Of a DNA stretch of 64,000 nt, positions 8,107-15,834 are shown piece by piece. Location of the stretch: contig NZ_JALAMS010000054.1 in NCBI RefSeq assembly GCF_026790145.1, forward strand, positions 62,001-126,000. The letters run 5' to 3'. The notes below the pieces were generated by a model that worked only from the letters and a program-made list of their open reading frames with translations, did no database searches and had not been told where the DNA came from. This stretch comes from Bacillus_I endophytica_A. Its GTDB lineage: Bacteria > Bacillota > Bacilli > Bacillales > Bacillaceae_H. How positions within the stretch are numbered: position 1 is the stretch's first letter; every line of letters begins with the position of its first letter. Both the position numbers and the translations under genes were made by a program.

Positions 8107-9774
8107 ATGAAAAAACAATGGTGGAAGGAAGCGGTTGCATATCAAATTTATCCTCGAAGCTTTATGGATTCTAATGGTGATGGAATTGGGGATATTAAAG
8201 GAATCTTATCAAAGTTAGATTATTTGAAAGAGCTTGGCATTGATGTGATTTGGATTAGTCCGATTTACAAATCGCCTAACGATGATAACGGTTACGATAT
8301 TAGCAATTACAAGGCAATTGCTGAAGAGTTTGGTACATTAGACGATTTTGATGAATTGTTAGAAGCGGTACATAAACGAGGAATGAAACTCATTATGGAT
8401 CTTGTGATTAATCATACGTCAGATGAACATCCTTGGTTTATCGAGTCTCGCTCTTCAATAGATAATAAATATCGAGACTACTATATTTGGAGAGATGGAA
8501 AAGAGGGAAGAGAGCCAAACAACTGGGAGTCTATTTTCGGAGGTTCTGCTTGGGAATACAATGAAGAGACAGACGACTATTATTTGCACGTTTTCTCAAA
8601 AAAACAGCCCGATTTAAATTGGGAAAATCCTGCTGTAAGAGAGAATTTGTACGAGATGGTAAACTGGTGGCTAGATAAAGGAATTGATGGCTTTCGGGTT
8701 GACGCTATTTCTCATATTAAAAAAATTAAAGGATTACCAGATCTGCCTAATCCCGATGGTAAACGCTATGTTTCCTCTTTTGACGGGCACATGAACAAAG
8801 AGGGAATCCAAGCTTTTCTAGAAGAGTTAAAACGAGAAACATTTAGCAAGTATGATATTATGACGGTTGGAGAAGCAAATGGTGTAAGTGTTGAGGATGG
8901 CTCCCTTTGGGTTGGAGAAGAAGAAGGAAAGTTTAATATGGTTTTCCAATTTGAACATTTAGATCTTTGGGGAAAAGGGATAGACGGGAAGGTTGACATC
9001 CGTACATTAAAAGAAGTACTCACAAAGTGGCAAAAAGGATTGCACAATATCGGATGGAATGCGCTTTTTTTAGAAAATCATGATCAGCCACGTTCTGTTT
9101 CGACATGGGGAGACGACGGTGACTATTGGTTAGAATCCTCAAAAGCTTTAGCAACAATGTATTTTCTTATGCAAGGAACGCCCTTTATTTATCAAGGACA
9201 AGAGATTGGGATGACAAATGTTCAATTTTCTTCCATTAAAGATTATAATGATGTAGCAATTAAAAACTTATATAAGGAAGAAAGAGAAAAAGGAAAGTCT
9301 CATGAAGAAATCATGCCAATCATTTGGAAAAATGGGCGTGACAATTCCAGAACTCCGATGCAGTGGGATAGAACAGAAAATGCAGGATTTTCGGAAGGAA
9401 CACCATGGATAAAGGTCAATGAAAACTATAAAAATATCAATGTAGAAAAAGCTTTAGATGATCCTTATTCTCTTTATCATTATTATAAGAAGCTTATTAG
9501 TCTTAGAAAAGAAAAAGAGGTTCTTGTTTATGGAGACTACCATCTTATTCTTGAAGAAGATGACAAAATTTATGCTTATACAAGAACACTAGGAGAAGAA
9601 AAAGTACTTGTTATGGTAAATTTATTTAAAGAATGTGCTCACTTCCATTTACCTTTAGAATATAAAGGGAGCGCATATCAGTTGTTATTAAGCAACTATG
9701 ATATAAAGGAAGAACAAAATGTTAATCATATTGTATTACAACCGTATGAAGCAAGAGTGTATAGACTAGATTGA
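8107..9774 (+). CDS. malL: GH13 alpha-glucosidase / oligo-1,6-glucosidase
   Basis: 555-residue cytoplasmic GH13 enzyme that hydrolyses imported short alpha-glucosides. The four GH13 blocks are present: DLVINHTSDEHPW (region I), GFRVDAISHIKK (II, nucleophile Asp), TVGEANG (III, acid Glu) and FLENHDQPR (IV, stabilising Asp). The N-terminus WWKEAVAYQIYPRSFMDSNGDGIGD is the subfamily 31 signature with the calcium-type loop. Region II reads VDAISHI rather than MDVIN.., so substrate preference (alpha-1,4 versus alpha-1,6, free versus phosphorylated) may differ from B. subtilis MalL. I start at ATG 8107, with AAAGGGAGG at 8094-8102. It is followed 77 bases later by the PTS gene, and has no terminator in between, so they form one operon. 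Confidence 0.88.
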   Translation: MKKQWWKEAVAYQIYPRSFMDSNGDGIGDIKGILSKLDYLKELGIDVIWISPIYKSPNDDNGYDISNYKAIAEEFGTLDDFDELLEAVHKRGMKLIMDLVINHTSDEHPWFIESRSSIDNKYRDYYIWRDGKEGREPNNWESIFGGSAWEYNEETDDYYLHVFSKKQPDLNWENPAVRENLYEMVNWWLDKGIDGFRVDAISHIKKIKGLPDLPNPDGKRYVSSFDGHMNKEGIQAFLEELKRETFSKYDIMTVGEANGVSVEDGSLWVGEEEGKFNMVFQFEHLDLWGKGIDGKVDIRTLKEVLTKWQKGLHNIGWNALFLENHDQPRSVSTWGDDGDYWLESSKALATMYFLMQGTPFIYQGQEIGMTNVQFSSIKDYNDVAIKNLYKEEREKGKSHEEIMPIIWKNGRDNSRTPMQWDRTENAGFSEGTPWIKVNENYKNINVEKALDDPYSLYHYYKKLISLRKEKEVLVYGDYHLILEEDDKIYAYTRTLGEEKVLVMVNLFKECAHFHLPLEYKGSAYQLLLSNYDIKEEQNVNHIVLQPYEARVYRLD

Positions 9775-9851
9775 AAGAAAAAACTGAGTTTCAAATGACT
9801 AATAAATGTAAGCGCAGACATAGGGGTTAGATTTTTCAAAAGGGAGGAGAA

Positions 9852-11495
9852 ATGAAGATGAAAAAGTTTCTTTCGTTTGACTTTTGGCAAAAGTTTGGAA
9901 AGGCATTATTAGTTGTTGTAGCGGTCATGCCTGCAGCTGGTATTATGATATCACTTGGAAAGCTTGTCGGAATGATGGGAGCAGACGTCTCCTTTGCGCA
10001 AACGATTGCACTAGTTATGGAGGATATCGGTTGGGGGATAATTAACAACCTTCATGTTTTATTTGCTGTTGCAATTGGGGGTTCATGGGCAAAGGAACGT
10101 GCGGGAGGAGCATTTGCTGCTTTAATCGCATTCATTTTAATGAACCGAATTACAGGGGCAATATTTGGTGTGAAAAGTGAGATGCTTACAGATCCTGATG
10201 CAACTGTTCAATCTTTATTTGGGCAAGAGCTTATTGTAAAAGATTACTTCACATCTATTTTAGGCGCACCAGCGCTAAACATGGGAGTTTTCGTTGGAAT
10301 TATTGCTGGGTTTTTAGGTGCTAATCTTTTTAATAAATATTATAACTATGATAAACTTCCAAATTCGCTCTCATTCTTTAATGGAAAACGATTCGTACCA
10401 TTTGTTGTTATTGCAGGTTCTGTTGTAACCGCTCTTATTCTCTCTATTATATGGCCATTTATTCAAGGGTCATTAAACAGCTTTGGACAATGGATTGCAA
10501 CATCTCGTGATAGTGCGCCAATCCTAGCTCCGTTTGTTTTTGGGGCATTAGAACGACTTCTGCTTCCATTTGGGCTTCACCATATGTTAACGGTTCCAGT
10601 GAACTATACAGAACTTGGAGGAACATATAAAATTTTAACGGGTCCTGGAGCAGGTTCCATTGTTGCAGGGCAAGATCCATTATGGCTTGCATGGGTTGGA
10701 GACTTAAATAACTTCCTTTCAGCAGGAGATACAGAAAGCTATAAAGCATTATTAAATGATGTAACGCCTGCCCGCTTTAAAGTTGGACAGATGATTTTAT
10801 CATGCGCAGCATTAATCGGAATTGCACTTGCGATGTACCGAAATGTTGATCGTGAGAAACGCTCAAAATATAAATCAATGTTTTTATCTGCTGGCTTAGC
10901 TGTATTTTTAACAGGAGTAACAGAACCAATTGAATTTATGTTTATGTTTGCAGCACCAATTCTTTATATTATCTATGCTATTATGACAGGGCTTGCATTT
11001 GCAGTCGTTGACATCATTGATGTCCGTGTTCATGCATTTGGGGTTATCGAACTTATTACGCGAACACCAATGATTGTTAAAGCAGGATTATGGCTCGATT
11101 TACTCAACTTCGTTCTAGCCTGCCTTGTTTTCTTTGGATTAAACTTTGCTGTTGCTAACTTTATGATCAAACGATTTAATTTCCCAACACCAGGACGAAA
11201 CGGAAACTATATTGAAGAAGAACAAGAAGGAAAGGAAAGCACTTCTGTCAAAAACGATTCACTTGCACCTGTTATTATTGGTCTTTTAGGAGGGCAAGGG
11301 AATATTGAAGAAGTTGATGCTTGTATGACGCGTTTACGCGTAACCGTAAAAGATACAAACCTTGTAGCAGATGAACAAGAATGGAAGAAGAACGGAGCGC
11401 TTGGTCTTATTCTAAAAGATAAAGGTGTTCAGGCTATTTATGGACCAAAAGCAGATGTATTGAAATCAGATATTCAAGATGTGTTAGGAGCATAG
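9852..11495 (+). CDS. malP: PTS maltose/alpha-glucoside-type permease, EIICB
   Basis: 547 residues in the order EIIC then EIIB. EIIC (1-440) has about ten membrane spans with glucose-superfamily motifs (PAAGIMISLGKLVGM, PFGLHHMLTVPVNYTELGG, FLTGVTEPIEFMFMFAAPIL). EIIB (about 470-547) carries the phospho-cysteine in VDACMTRLRVTVKD. No EIIA domain is present, so phosphate must come from a general or borrowed EIIA such as that of the sucrose permease in this window (inference). The gene is like MalP of B. subtilis, which imports maltose as maltose 6'-phosphate. ATG 9852 follows AGGGAGGAGA. An EEP-family gene starts four bases downstream. Confidence 0.87.
   Translation: MKMKKFLSFDFWQKFGKALLVVVAVMPAAGIMISLGKLVGMMGADVSFAQTIALVMEDIGWGIINNLHVLFAVAIGGSWAKERAGGAFAALIAFILMNRITGAIFGVKSEMLTDPDATVQSLFGQELIVKDYFTSILGAPALNMGVFVGIIAGFLGANLFNKYYNYDKLPNSLSFFNGKRFVPFVVIAGSVVTALILSIIWPFIQGSLNSFGQWIATSRDSAPILAPFVFGALERLLLPFGLHHMLTVPVNYTELGGTYKILTGPGAGSIVAGQDPLWLAWVGDLNNFLSAGDTESYKALLNDVTPARFKVGQMILSCAALIGIALAMYRNVDREKRSKYKSMFLSAGLAVFLTGVTEPIEFMFMFAAPILYIIYAIMTGLAFAVVDIIDVRVHAFGVIELITRTPMIVKAGLWLDLLNFVLACLVFFGLNFAVANFMIKRFNFPTPGRNGNYIEEEQEGKESTSVKNDSLAPVIIGLLGGQGNIEEVDACMTRLRVTVKDTNLVADEQEWKKNGALGLILKDKGVQAIYGPKADVLKSDIQDVLGA
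9998..10009 (+). promoter_or_regulatory. Intragenic copy of the GCAAACGATTGC operator
   Basis: Inside the EIICB coding region, 147 bases after its start, is an exact copy of the 12-base operator found at 8045-8056, about 1.95 kb away. It could be coincidence of codons for AQTIA, or a second operator. Confidence 0.3.
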
Positions 11496-11499
11496 CAGG

Positions 11500-12285
11500 A
11501 TGAAGCTGCTTACATTAAATTGTCATTCATGGCAGGAAGAAAATCAGTTAGATAAACTAGCCCTACTCGCTGAAAAAATTAGCAATGAAGAGTATGATGT
11601 GATTGCTCTCCAAGAGGTTAGTCAGCATAAAGATTCAGCATTCATCCATGAAAATGTAAGAGAAGACAACTATGCTTTTTTATTAAAAAAAGAGCTTGAA
11701 AGAATAGGAAAGAAACACTACGAATTTATATGGGATCTTTCTCATATGGGCTACAGCGTATTTGAGGAAGGAGTAGCTCTTCTTACAAGACATCCTGTTA
11801 ATGAATGGTTTTCCTTTTTCATTTCTAAAAGTGAAGACCGGAATTTCTGGAAAACAAGAAAAGTTGTTGGAGCTCGCATCTCTTATAACGGAGAAAACAT
11901 GACGTTTTATTCTTGTCATCTCGGCTGGTGGGATGATAAAGAAGAGCCGTTTCAGTCTCAAGTTGATACCCTTCTTGCAAATGTTAAAAGAGAGCAAGCT
12001 TTTTATTTAATGGGAGACTTCAACAATGATGCGAGTATAAAAGGAGAAGGCTATGATTACTTACTAAGTCAGGGGCTTTACGACTTATACAATCAGGCAG
12101 AAGAAAAAGATCATGGAATAACAGTAGGGGGAAAGATAGATGGGTGGAGGCAAAACACACAAAACCTCCGTCTTGATCTTATTCTTTCGAACGTTTCAAT
12201 TCAACCACGTTGTTCAAAAACGGTTTTTAATGGAACAGAGCAACCTATTGTATCTGATCATTTTGGAGTAGAAGTAAAAATATAA
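11500..12285 (+). CDS. Endonuclease/exonuclease/phosphatase (EEP) family protein
   Basis: 261 residues, cytoplasmic, with the full EEP active-site set: LNCHSW (residues 5-10), DVIALQEV (metal Glu), the catalytic His region YSCHLGWWDD, GDFNND (Asp/Asn), LRLDLIL and the final SDHFGVEV (His). EEP enzymes hydrolyse phosphodiester or phosphomonoester bonds in nucleic acids, sphingolipids or phospholipids. Its start lies four bases after the EIICB stop with the site GCAGGATG, so translation is coupled to the PTS. Relatives are often found beside maltose or glucose PTS genes in Firmicutes, which suggests a role in sugar-phosphate metabolism rather than DNA; that is inference. A hairpin follows at 12302-12349. 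Confidence 0.75.
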   Translation: MKLLTLNCHSWQEENQLDKLALLAEKISNEEYDVIALQEVSQHKDSAFIHENVREDNYAFLLKKELERIGKKHYEFIWDLSHMGYSVFEEGVALLTRHPVNEWFSFFISKSEDRNFWKTRKVVGARISYNGENMTFYSCHLGWWDDKEEPFQSQVDTLLANVKREQAFYLMGDFNNDASIKGEGYDYLLSQGLYDLYNQAEEKDHGITVGGKIDGWRQNTQNLRLDLILSNVSIQPRCSKTVFNGTEQPIVSDHFGVEVKI

Positions 12286-12301
12286 ACAGTTCAGCACAGA
12301 G

Positions 12302-12349
12302 AAAACACAAGTAAAGGTTCCTGTTAAAGGGGGTGGCTTGTGTTTTTTC
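12302..12349 (+). terminator. Terminator after the malL-malP-EEP operon
   Basis: Arms AAACACAAG and CTTGTGTTT with a GC-containing loop, followed by TTTCTT. Confidence 0.6.
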
Positions 12350-12403
12350 TTATTCAATTCATAAACTAGTTTTCCACTACACTAAAGAAGGAGAGTTTAA
12401 TCA

Positions 12404-13733
12404 ATGAAAAAATTATGGTGTGCTTGCTTAGCTCTTTCACTCGTTTTTACCGCTTTTCTTTCACCAGCACAAGCTGAAACTAACGAAAATTATAAGCTAT
12501 ATGTTATGGCTCCTTTAAAAAAGATTGCAGATTGGGAAGACTTTAAGAAAAAGTTAGATCAATTAAAGGAAAATGGCGTATATGCTTTAACAACAGATAT
12601 ATGGTGGGGGCTTGTTGAAGGAGAAGGAGATAATCAGTTTGATTGGAGTTATTATAGAAAGTATGCTGAAGTTGTTGAAGATTCTGGATTAAAATGGGTT
12701 CCGATTTTATCTACTCACCAATGTGGTGGAAATGTTGGAGATCAGTGTGATTATCCTATTCCAGCGTGGTTATGGAATAAAGATAAAATAGAAAACATGG
12801 CTTTTAAAAGTGAAAGCGGCTATATCAATCAAGAATCTCTTGCACCATGGTGGAAAGGAACGGAAAAGCAATATGATGAATTGTATAAATCGTTCGCACA
12901 TCATTTCGTAGATAAAAGAGAGCTTATTGTAAAAATCTATCTAAGTGGAGGGCCTGCAGGGGAAATAAGATATCCTTCATATCAAGGTGGGGACAACTGG
13001 GAGTATCCTGAACGAGGGAAGCTTCAAGCTTATTCAGAAGGAGCGGAACGAGATTTTCAAAAGGCAATGCGTAAAAAGTATACTACATTAAAAAATGTGA
13101 ACAATGCTTGGGGAAAGAAACTAAGAAGTTGGGAAGATATAAAGCCACCAAATAATGGAGATTCTTTTTTCACAACTGGTGAAGTTTATCATTCTCAATA
13201 TGGAAAAGATTTTATGATGTGGTATCAAGGAGCTCTTGAACAGCACTTATCAAAAATAGCGAAAGCCGCTCATAAGCGATTTGATCCTCTTTTTAATGTT
13301 CCAATTGGAGCTAAAATTTCAGGTGTTCATTGGAAGATGAACGATCCCGTTATGCCACACTCTGCTGAATATAGTGCAGGATACTATAACTATGCTAAAC
13401 TGCTTGCTCAATTTAAAGCATCTCGTTTAGCCCTTACTTTTACATGCCTAGAGATGAAGGATAGTCAAGCATACGAATCTCCTTAATTATAGTGCTCCTG
13501 AAACATTAGTTGCTCAAATTGCTAATCTAGCAAAGGAACGAGGAATTTCGTTGAATGGAGAAAATGCTCTTGCTTTAACAGGAAACGAGTGGGGATTTAA
13601 AAATGCAGCAGAAAAGATTTCTGCTCATGAGTTTGATGGGTTTACATTGTTAAGAATGGATTATTTGTTTGATAGCGAAGGAAATCGTACAAATGAATTT
13701 AAGATGATGATTCATTACTTAACTTCACTATGA
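12404..13733 (+). pseudogene. Secreted beta-amylase (GH14), frameshifted
   Basis: Residues 1-24 (MKKLWCACLALSLVFTAFLS, then PAQA) form a signal peptide. The catalytic GH14 barrel follows: LYVMAPL, TTDIWWGLVEGEGDNQFDWSYY, WVPILSTHQCGGNVGD, and the acid Glu in LSGGPAGEIRYPSY. The first frame stops at 13486 (AYESP). From about 13484 the +1 frame continues NYSAPETLVAQIANLAKERG... and contains the catalytic base Glu in LNGENALALTGNEWGF, ending at 13733. Skipping one T in CTCCTTAAT restores a single 442-residue protein, so without it the enzyme loses its base. Unlike the roughly 545-residue beta-amylases of B. megaterium/flexus type there is no C-terminal starch-binding domain. It would release maltose for the upstream PTS operon. 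Real mutation or sequencing error cannot be told apart. Confidence 0.85.
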
Positions 13734-13784
13734 TTTTCTGCTCTTCCATCAAAAGAAAATGATTTTTAAAGATATGAATAATTG

Positions 13785-13830
13785 ATGAACCTTTCTATCC
13801 TACTTCTTCATGTAAGATAGAAGGGTTCAT
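13785..13830 (+). terminator. Hairpin after the beta-amylase gene
   Basis: Arms ATGAACCTTTCTATC and GATAGAAGGGTTCAT pair with one G-T wobble. There is no clear T tract, so it may be a terminator or an mRNA-stabilising hairpin. Confidence 0.5.
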
Positions 13831-13949
13831 TGATATGAGCTTATCTCTAAAGAGAGCAATGCTTAAAACTAGTTATGAGTACAAGCGTATTTTTTTAAAA
13901 AAACGTATAATACATTGAAAATCATTTTTCACTTTAGGAGTGATAACTT

Positions 13950-14231
13950 ATGAACTGGGATAAATGTATGTTTGGTAAGCGTAACCGTATGAACGGGGAT
14001 GAATGTATGTTTGATAACCGTAACCGTATGAACTGGGATGAGTGTATGTTTGGTAACCGTAACCGTATGAACTGGGATAAATGTATGTTTGGTAAGCGTA
14101 ACCGTATGAACGGGGATGAATGTACGTTTGATAACCGTAACCGTATGAACTGGGATGAGTGTATGTTTGGTAAGCGTAACCGTATGAACTGGGATAAATG
14201 TATGTTTGGTAAGCGTAACCGTATGAATTGA
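13950..14231 (+). CDS. Unrecognised cysteine-containing 13-residue repeat protein (TGA stop inside last repeat)
   Basis: The 93-residue product is seven perfect-length copies of a 13-residue unit, one Cys, one Asp, one Phe and two Arg in each, mostly Trp. ATG 13950 has AGGAG at 13936-13940, nine bases upstream. In unit eight the Trp codon TGG is TGA (14229-14231). Beyond it the same frame stays open for 35 codons (DECMFGRCNKKDRWCKEDKY, then YFERKHYQDKEDRYY) to TAA at 14337-14339, giving a non-repeat charged and Tyr-rich tail, so the intact gene was probably 129 residues. Low complexity, charge and regular Cys recall spore-coat repeat proteins such as CotG, which also has 13-residue units, but there is no homology I can claim. 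A possible -10 CGTATAAT lies at 13904-13911 after a T7A7 tract. Confidence 0.6.
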   Translation: MNWDKCMFGKRNRMNGDECMFDNRNRMNWDECMFGNRNRMNWDKCMFGKRNRMNGDECTFDNRNRMNWDECMFGKRNRMNWDKCMFGKRNRMN

Positions 14232-14261
14232 GATGAATGTATGTTTGGTAGATGTAATAAG
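13950..14261 (+). repeat. Eight tandem 39-bp repeats, arranged as 117-bp higher-order repeats
   Basis: Units begin at 13950, 13989, 14028, 14067, 14106, 14145, 14184 and 14223 (last one partly diverged). Each encodes 13 residues of the form MN(W/G)D(K/E)C(M/T)F(G/D)(K/N)RNR. Units 1-3 and 4-6 are near-identical triplets (types W-K-G-K, G-E-D-N, W-E-G-N/K), so the array seems to have grown by duplicating three units at once. No spacers differ, so it is not CRISPR. Confidence 0.95.
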
Positions 14262-14387
14262 AAAGACAGATGGTGTAAAGAAGATAAATATTATTTTGAA
14301 AGAAAACATTATCAAGATAAGGAAGATAGATATTATTAAAAGATAAGCTAAAGTTTTAAAGTACTAGTGGGGTATATTATTATGTGG

Positions 14388-14420
14388 AAAGCCGTTGGAA
14401 TCTTTGTATCCAGTGGCTTT
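14388..14420 (+). terminator. Hairpin downstream of the repeat gene
   Basis: Arms AAAGCCGTTGGA and TCCAGTGGCTTT pair with two G-T wobbles; the tail TTACGTATT is only weakly T-rich. The remaining bases to 14685 hold only the promoter region of the LacI-family gene. Confidence 0.5.
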
Positions 14421-14685
14421 TACGTATTATAAGATATTTTCATGTTAAGCGAAAATAAAGATCCACTATTATTGCGCTAATAAGAAAAAGTTTAAGGCTA
14501 ATTAGTTCTATATGTAACCCATCTTTTATAATAAACAAATGAATTAGAATAATAATCATTACGCCTATAAACGTTCTTTTTAAAAAATTCTCAAGCATTC
14601 GGAGGAAAAGAACCAAAAATAACTACAAAAAGTAAGGACATTTCGTTTACAATAATATGTAGAAGATAGATTAGGAGGAAGGATT

Positions 14686-15705
14686 ATGGCAGTCACGATT
14701 AAGGATGTAGCAAAACTAGCCAATGTAGCACCATCAACGGTTTCAAGAGTTATTGCAAACAATACAAGAATAAGTGAAAAAACAAAAAGACGGGTAAGAG
14801 AAGCAATGGAGGAATTAGGTTATCATCCTAATCTGAACGCAAGAAGTCTTGCGAATAGCTCAACCAAAACGCTTGGTCTTGTGATGCCAAGTTCTGCTGA
14901 AAAGGCCTTTCAAAATCCTTTTTTCCCTGAAGTGTTGCGGGGCATAAGTACGAAAGCACATGAGGAAAAGTATGCACTACTCATTTCAACAGGAGTAACA
15001 GAAAAAGAAATTTATGAAGCTGTTGTTGGCATGGTACAAGGAAGACGGGTTGATGGGATTGTGATGCTTTATTCACGAGAGGACGACCAGATTATTGATT
15101 ATCTTTTAGAAGTCAATTTTCCCTTTACGGTAATTGGCAAGCCGTTTCAAAATGAAGAACAAATTACATATATTGATAATGATAATTACAAAGCAGGCAA
15201 AGAAGCTACAAATTACTTGCTTGGACTCGGTCATGAGCGTATTGGCTTTATTGGCGGAGATATAAGCTTTATGTTTACAAACGATCGCTTACTAGGATAT
15301 AAAAAAGCTCTCCAACAGAAAGGGATTTCATTAAGTAGTCGTTATATTGTCCATGAAGAGCTAACAGAAAAAGAAATGAAAAAAGAGATAGTATATCTTA
15401 TGAGTTTAGAAGACTGTCCAACAGCTCTAGTTGTTGCAGATGATTTTGTAGCGCTTAAAGTACTTTATATTTTAGCTGAATTAGATATTTCTGTTCCAAA
15501 AGCTGTTTCTGTGATAAGTTTCAACAATCTCTTGCTCGCAGAGGTTTCAACTCCTTCTTTAACATCTGTCGATATCAATATCTACAAATTAGGATATGAA
15601 GCTGCAGATTGCTTGTTGAAACAGCTTGCAACATCTTCAAAGGAGCGTAAGAAGATTACTGTTGAGCATCAGATTATTAAGCGACATTCTACTGATGTTC
15701 GTTAG
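14686..15705 (+). CDS. malR: LacI-family transcriptional regulator, MalR-like
   Basis: 339 residues: N-terminal LacI helix-turn-helix and hinge (VTIKDVAKLANVAPSTVSRV, then IANNTRISEKTKRRVREAMEE, LGYHPNLNARSLAN) followed by a periplasmic-binding-like sensor domain (LGLVMPSSAEKAFQNPFFPE, VDGIVMLYSRED, YIDNDNYKAGKEATNYLLGL). The N-terminal half strongly resembles MalR of Gram-positive maltose/maltodextrin operons, where the QNPFFPEVLRGIS motif is typical. It probably represses the alpha-glucosidase-PTS operon and perhaps the beta-amylase, binding GCAAACGATTGC-type sites. ATG 14686 has AGGAGGAAGG upstream. Transcribed alone and closed by the terminator at 15798-15829. Confidence 0.85.
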   Translation: MAVTIKDVAKLANVAPSTVSRVIANNTRISEKTKRRVREAMEELGYHPNLNARSLANSSTKTLGLVMPSSAEKAFQNPFFPEVLRGISTKAHEEKYALLISTGVTEKEIYEAVVGMVQGRRVDGIVMLYSREDDQIIDYLLEVNFPFTVIGKPFQNEEQITYIDNDNYKAGKEATNYLLGLGHERIGFIGGDISFMFTNDRLLGYKKALQQKGISLSSRYIVHEELTEKEMKKEIVYLMSLEDCPTALVVADDFVALKVLYILAELDISVPKAVSVISFNNLLLAEVSTPSLTSVDINIYKLGYEAADCLLKQLATSSKERKKITVEHQIIKRHSTDVR

Positions 15706-15797
15706 CATTATCCAAAAGCAGAGCAGAAATTAAGATATACACTTGATAAAATAGGAAAAGAAAACTTAGAAATTATATGATAAAAAGTACTGAAACG

Positions 15798-15829
15798 AAA
15801 AAAAGAACTTCATATGAAGTTCTTTTTTT
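15798..15829. terminator. Bidirectional terminator between malR and nupC
   Basis: Perfect palindromic arms AAAAAGAACTTCAT and ATGAAGTTCTTTTT, with A/T tracts on both sides, located between two convergent genes. Confidence 0.85.
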
Positions 15830-15834
15830 ATAGG

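Noticed and set aside
13950..14261. CRISPR-like regular repeats
   Set aside because: The 39-bp units are directly adjacent, with no unique spacers, and keep one reading frame with its own RBS; this is a coding tandem repeat.
13929..14315. 128-codon minus-strand frame (repeated HTFIPVHTVTL-type peptide) opposite the repeat gene
   Set aside because: It mirrors the plus-strand repeat; since 39 is a multiple of three, any frame without stops in one unit stays open. No ribosome-binding site on that strand.
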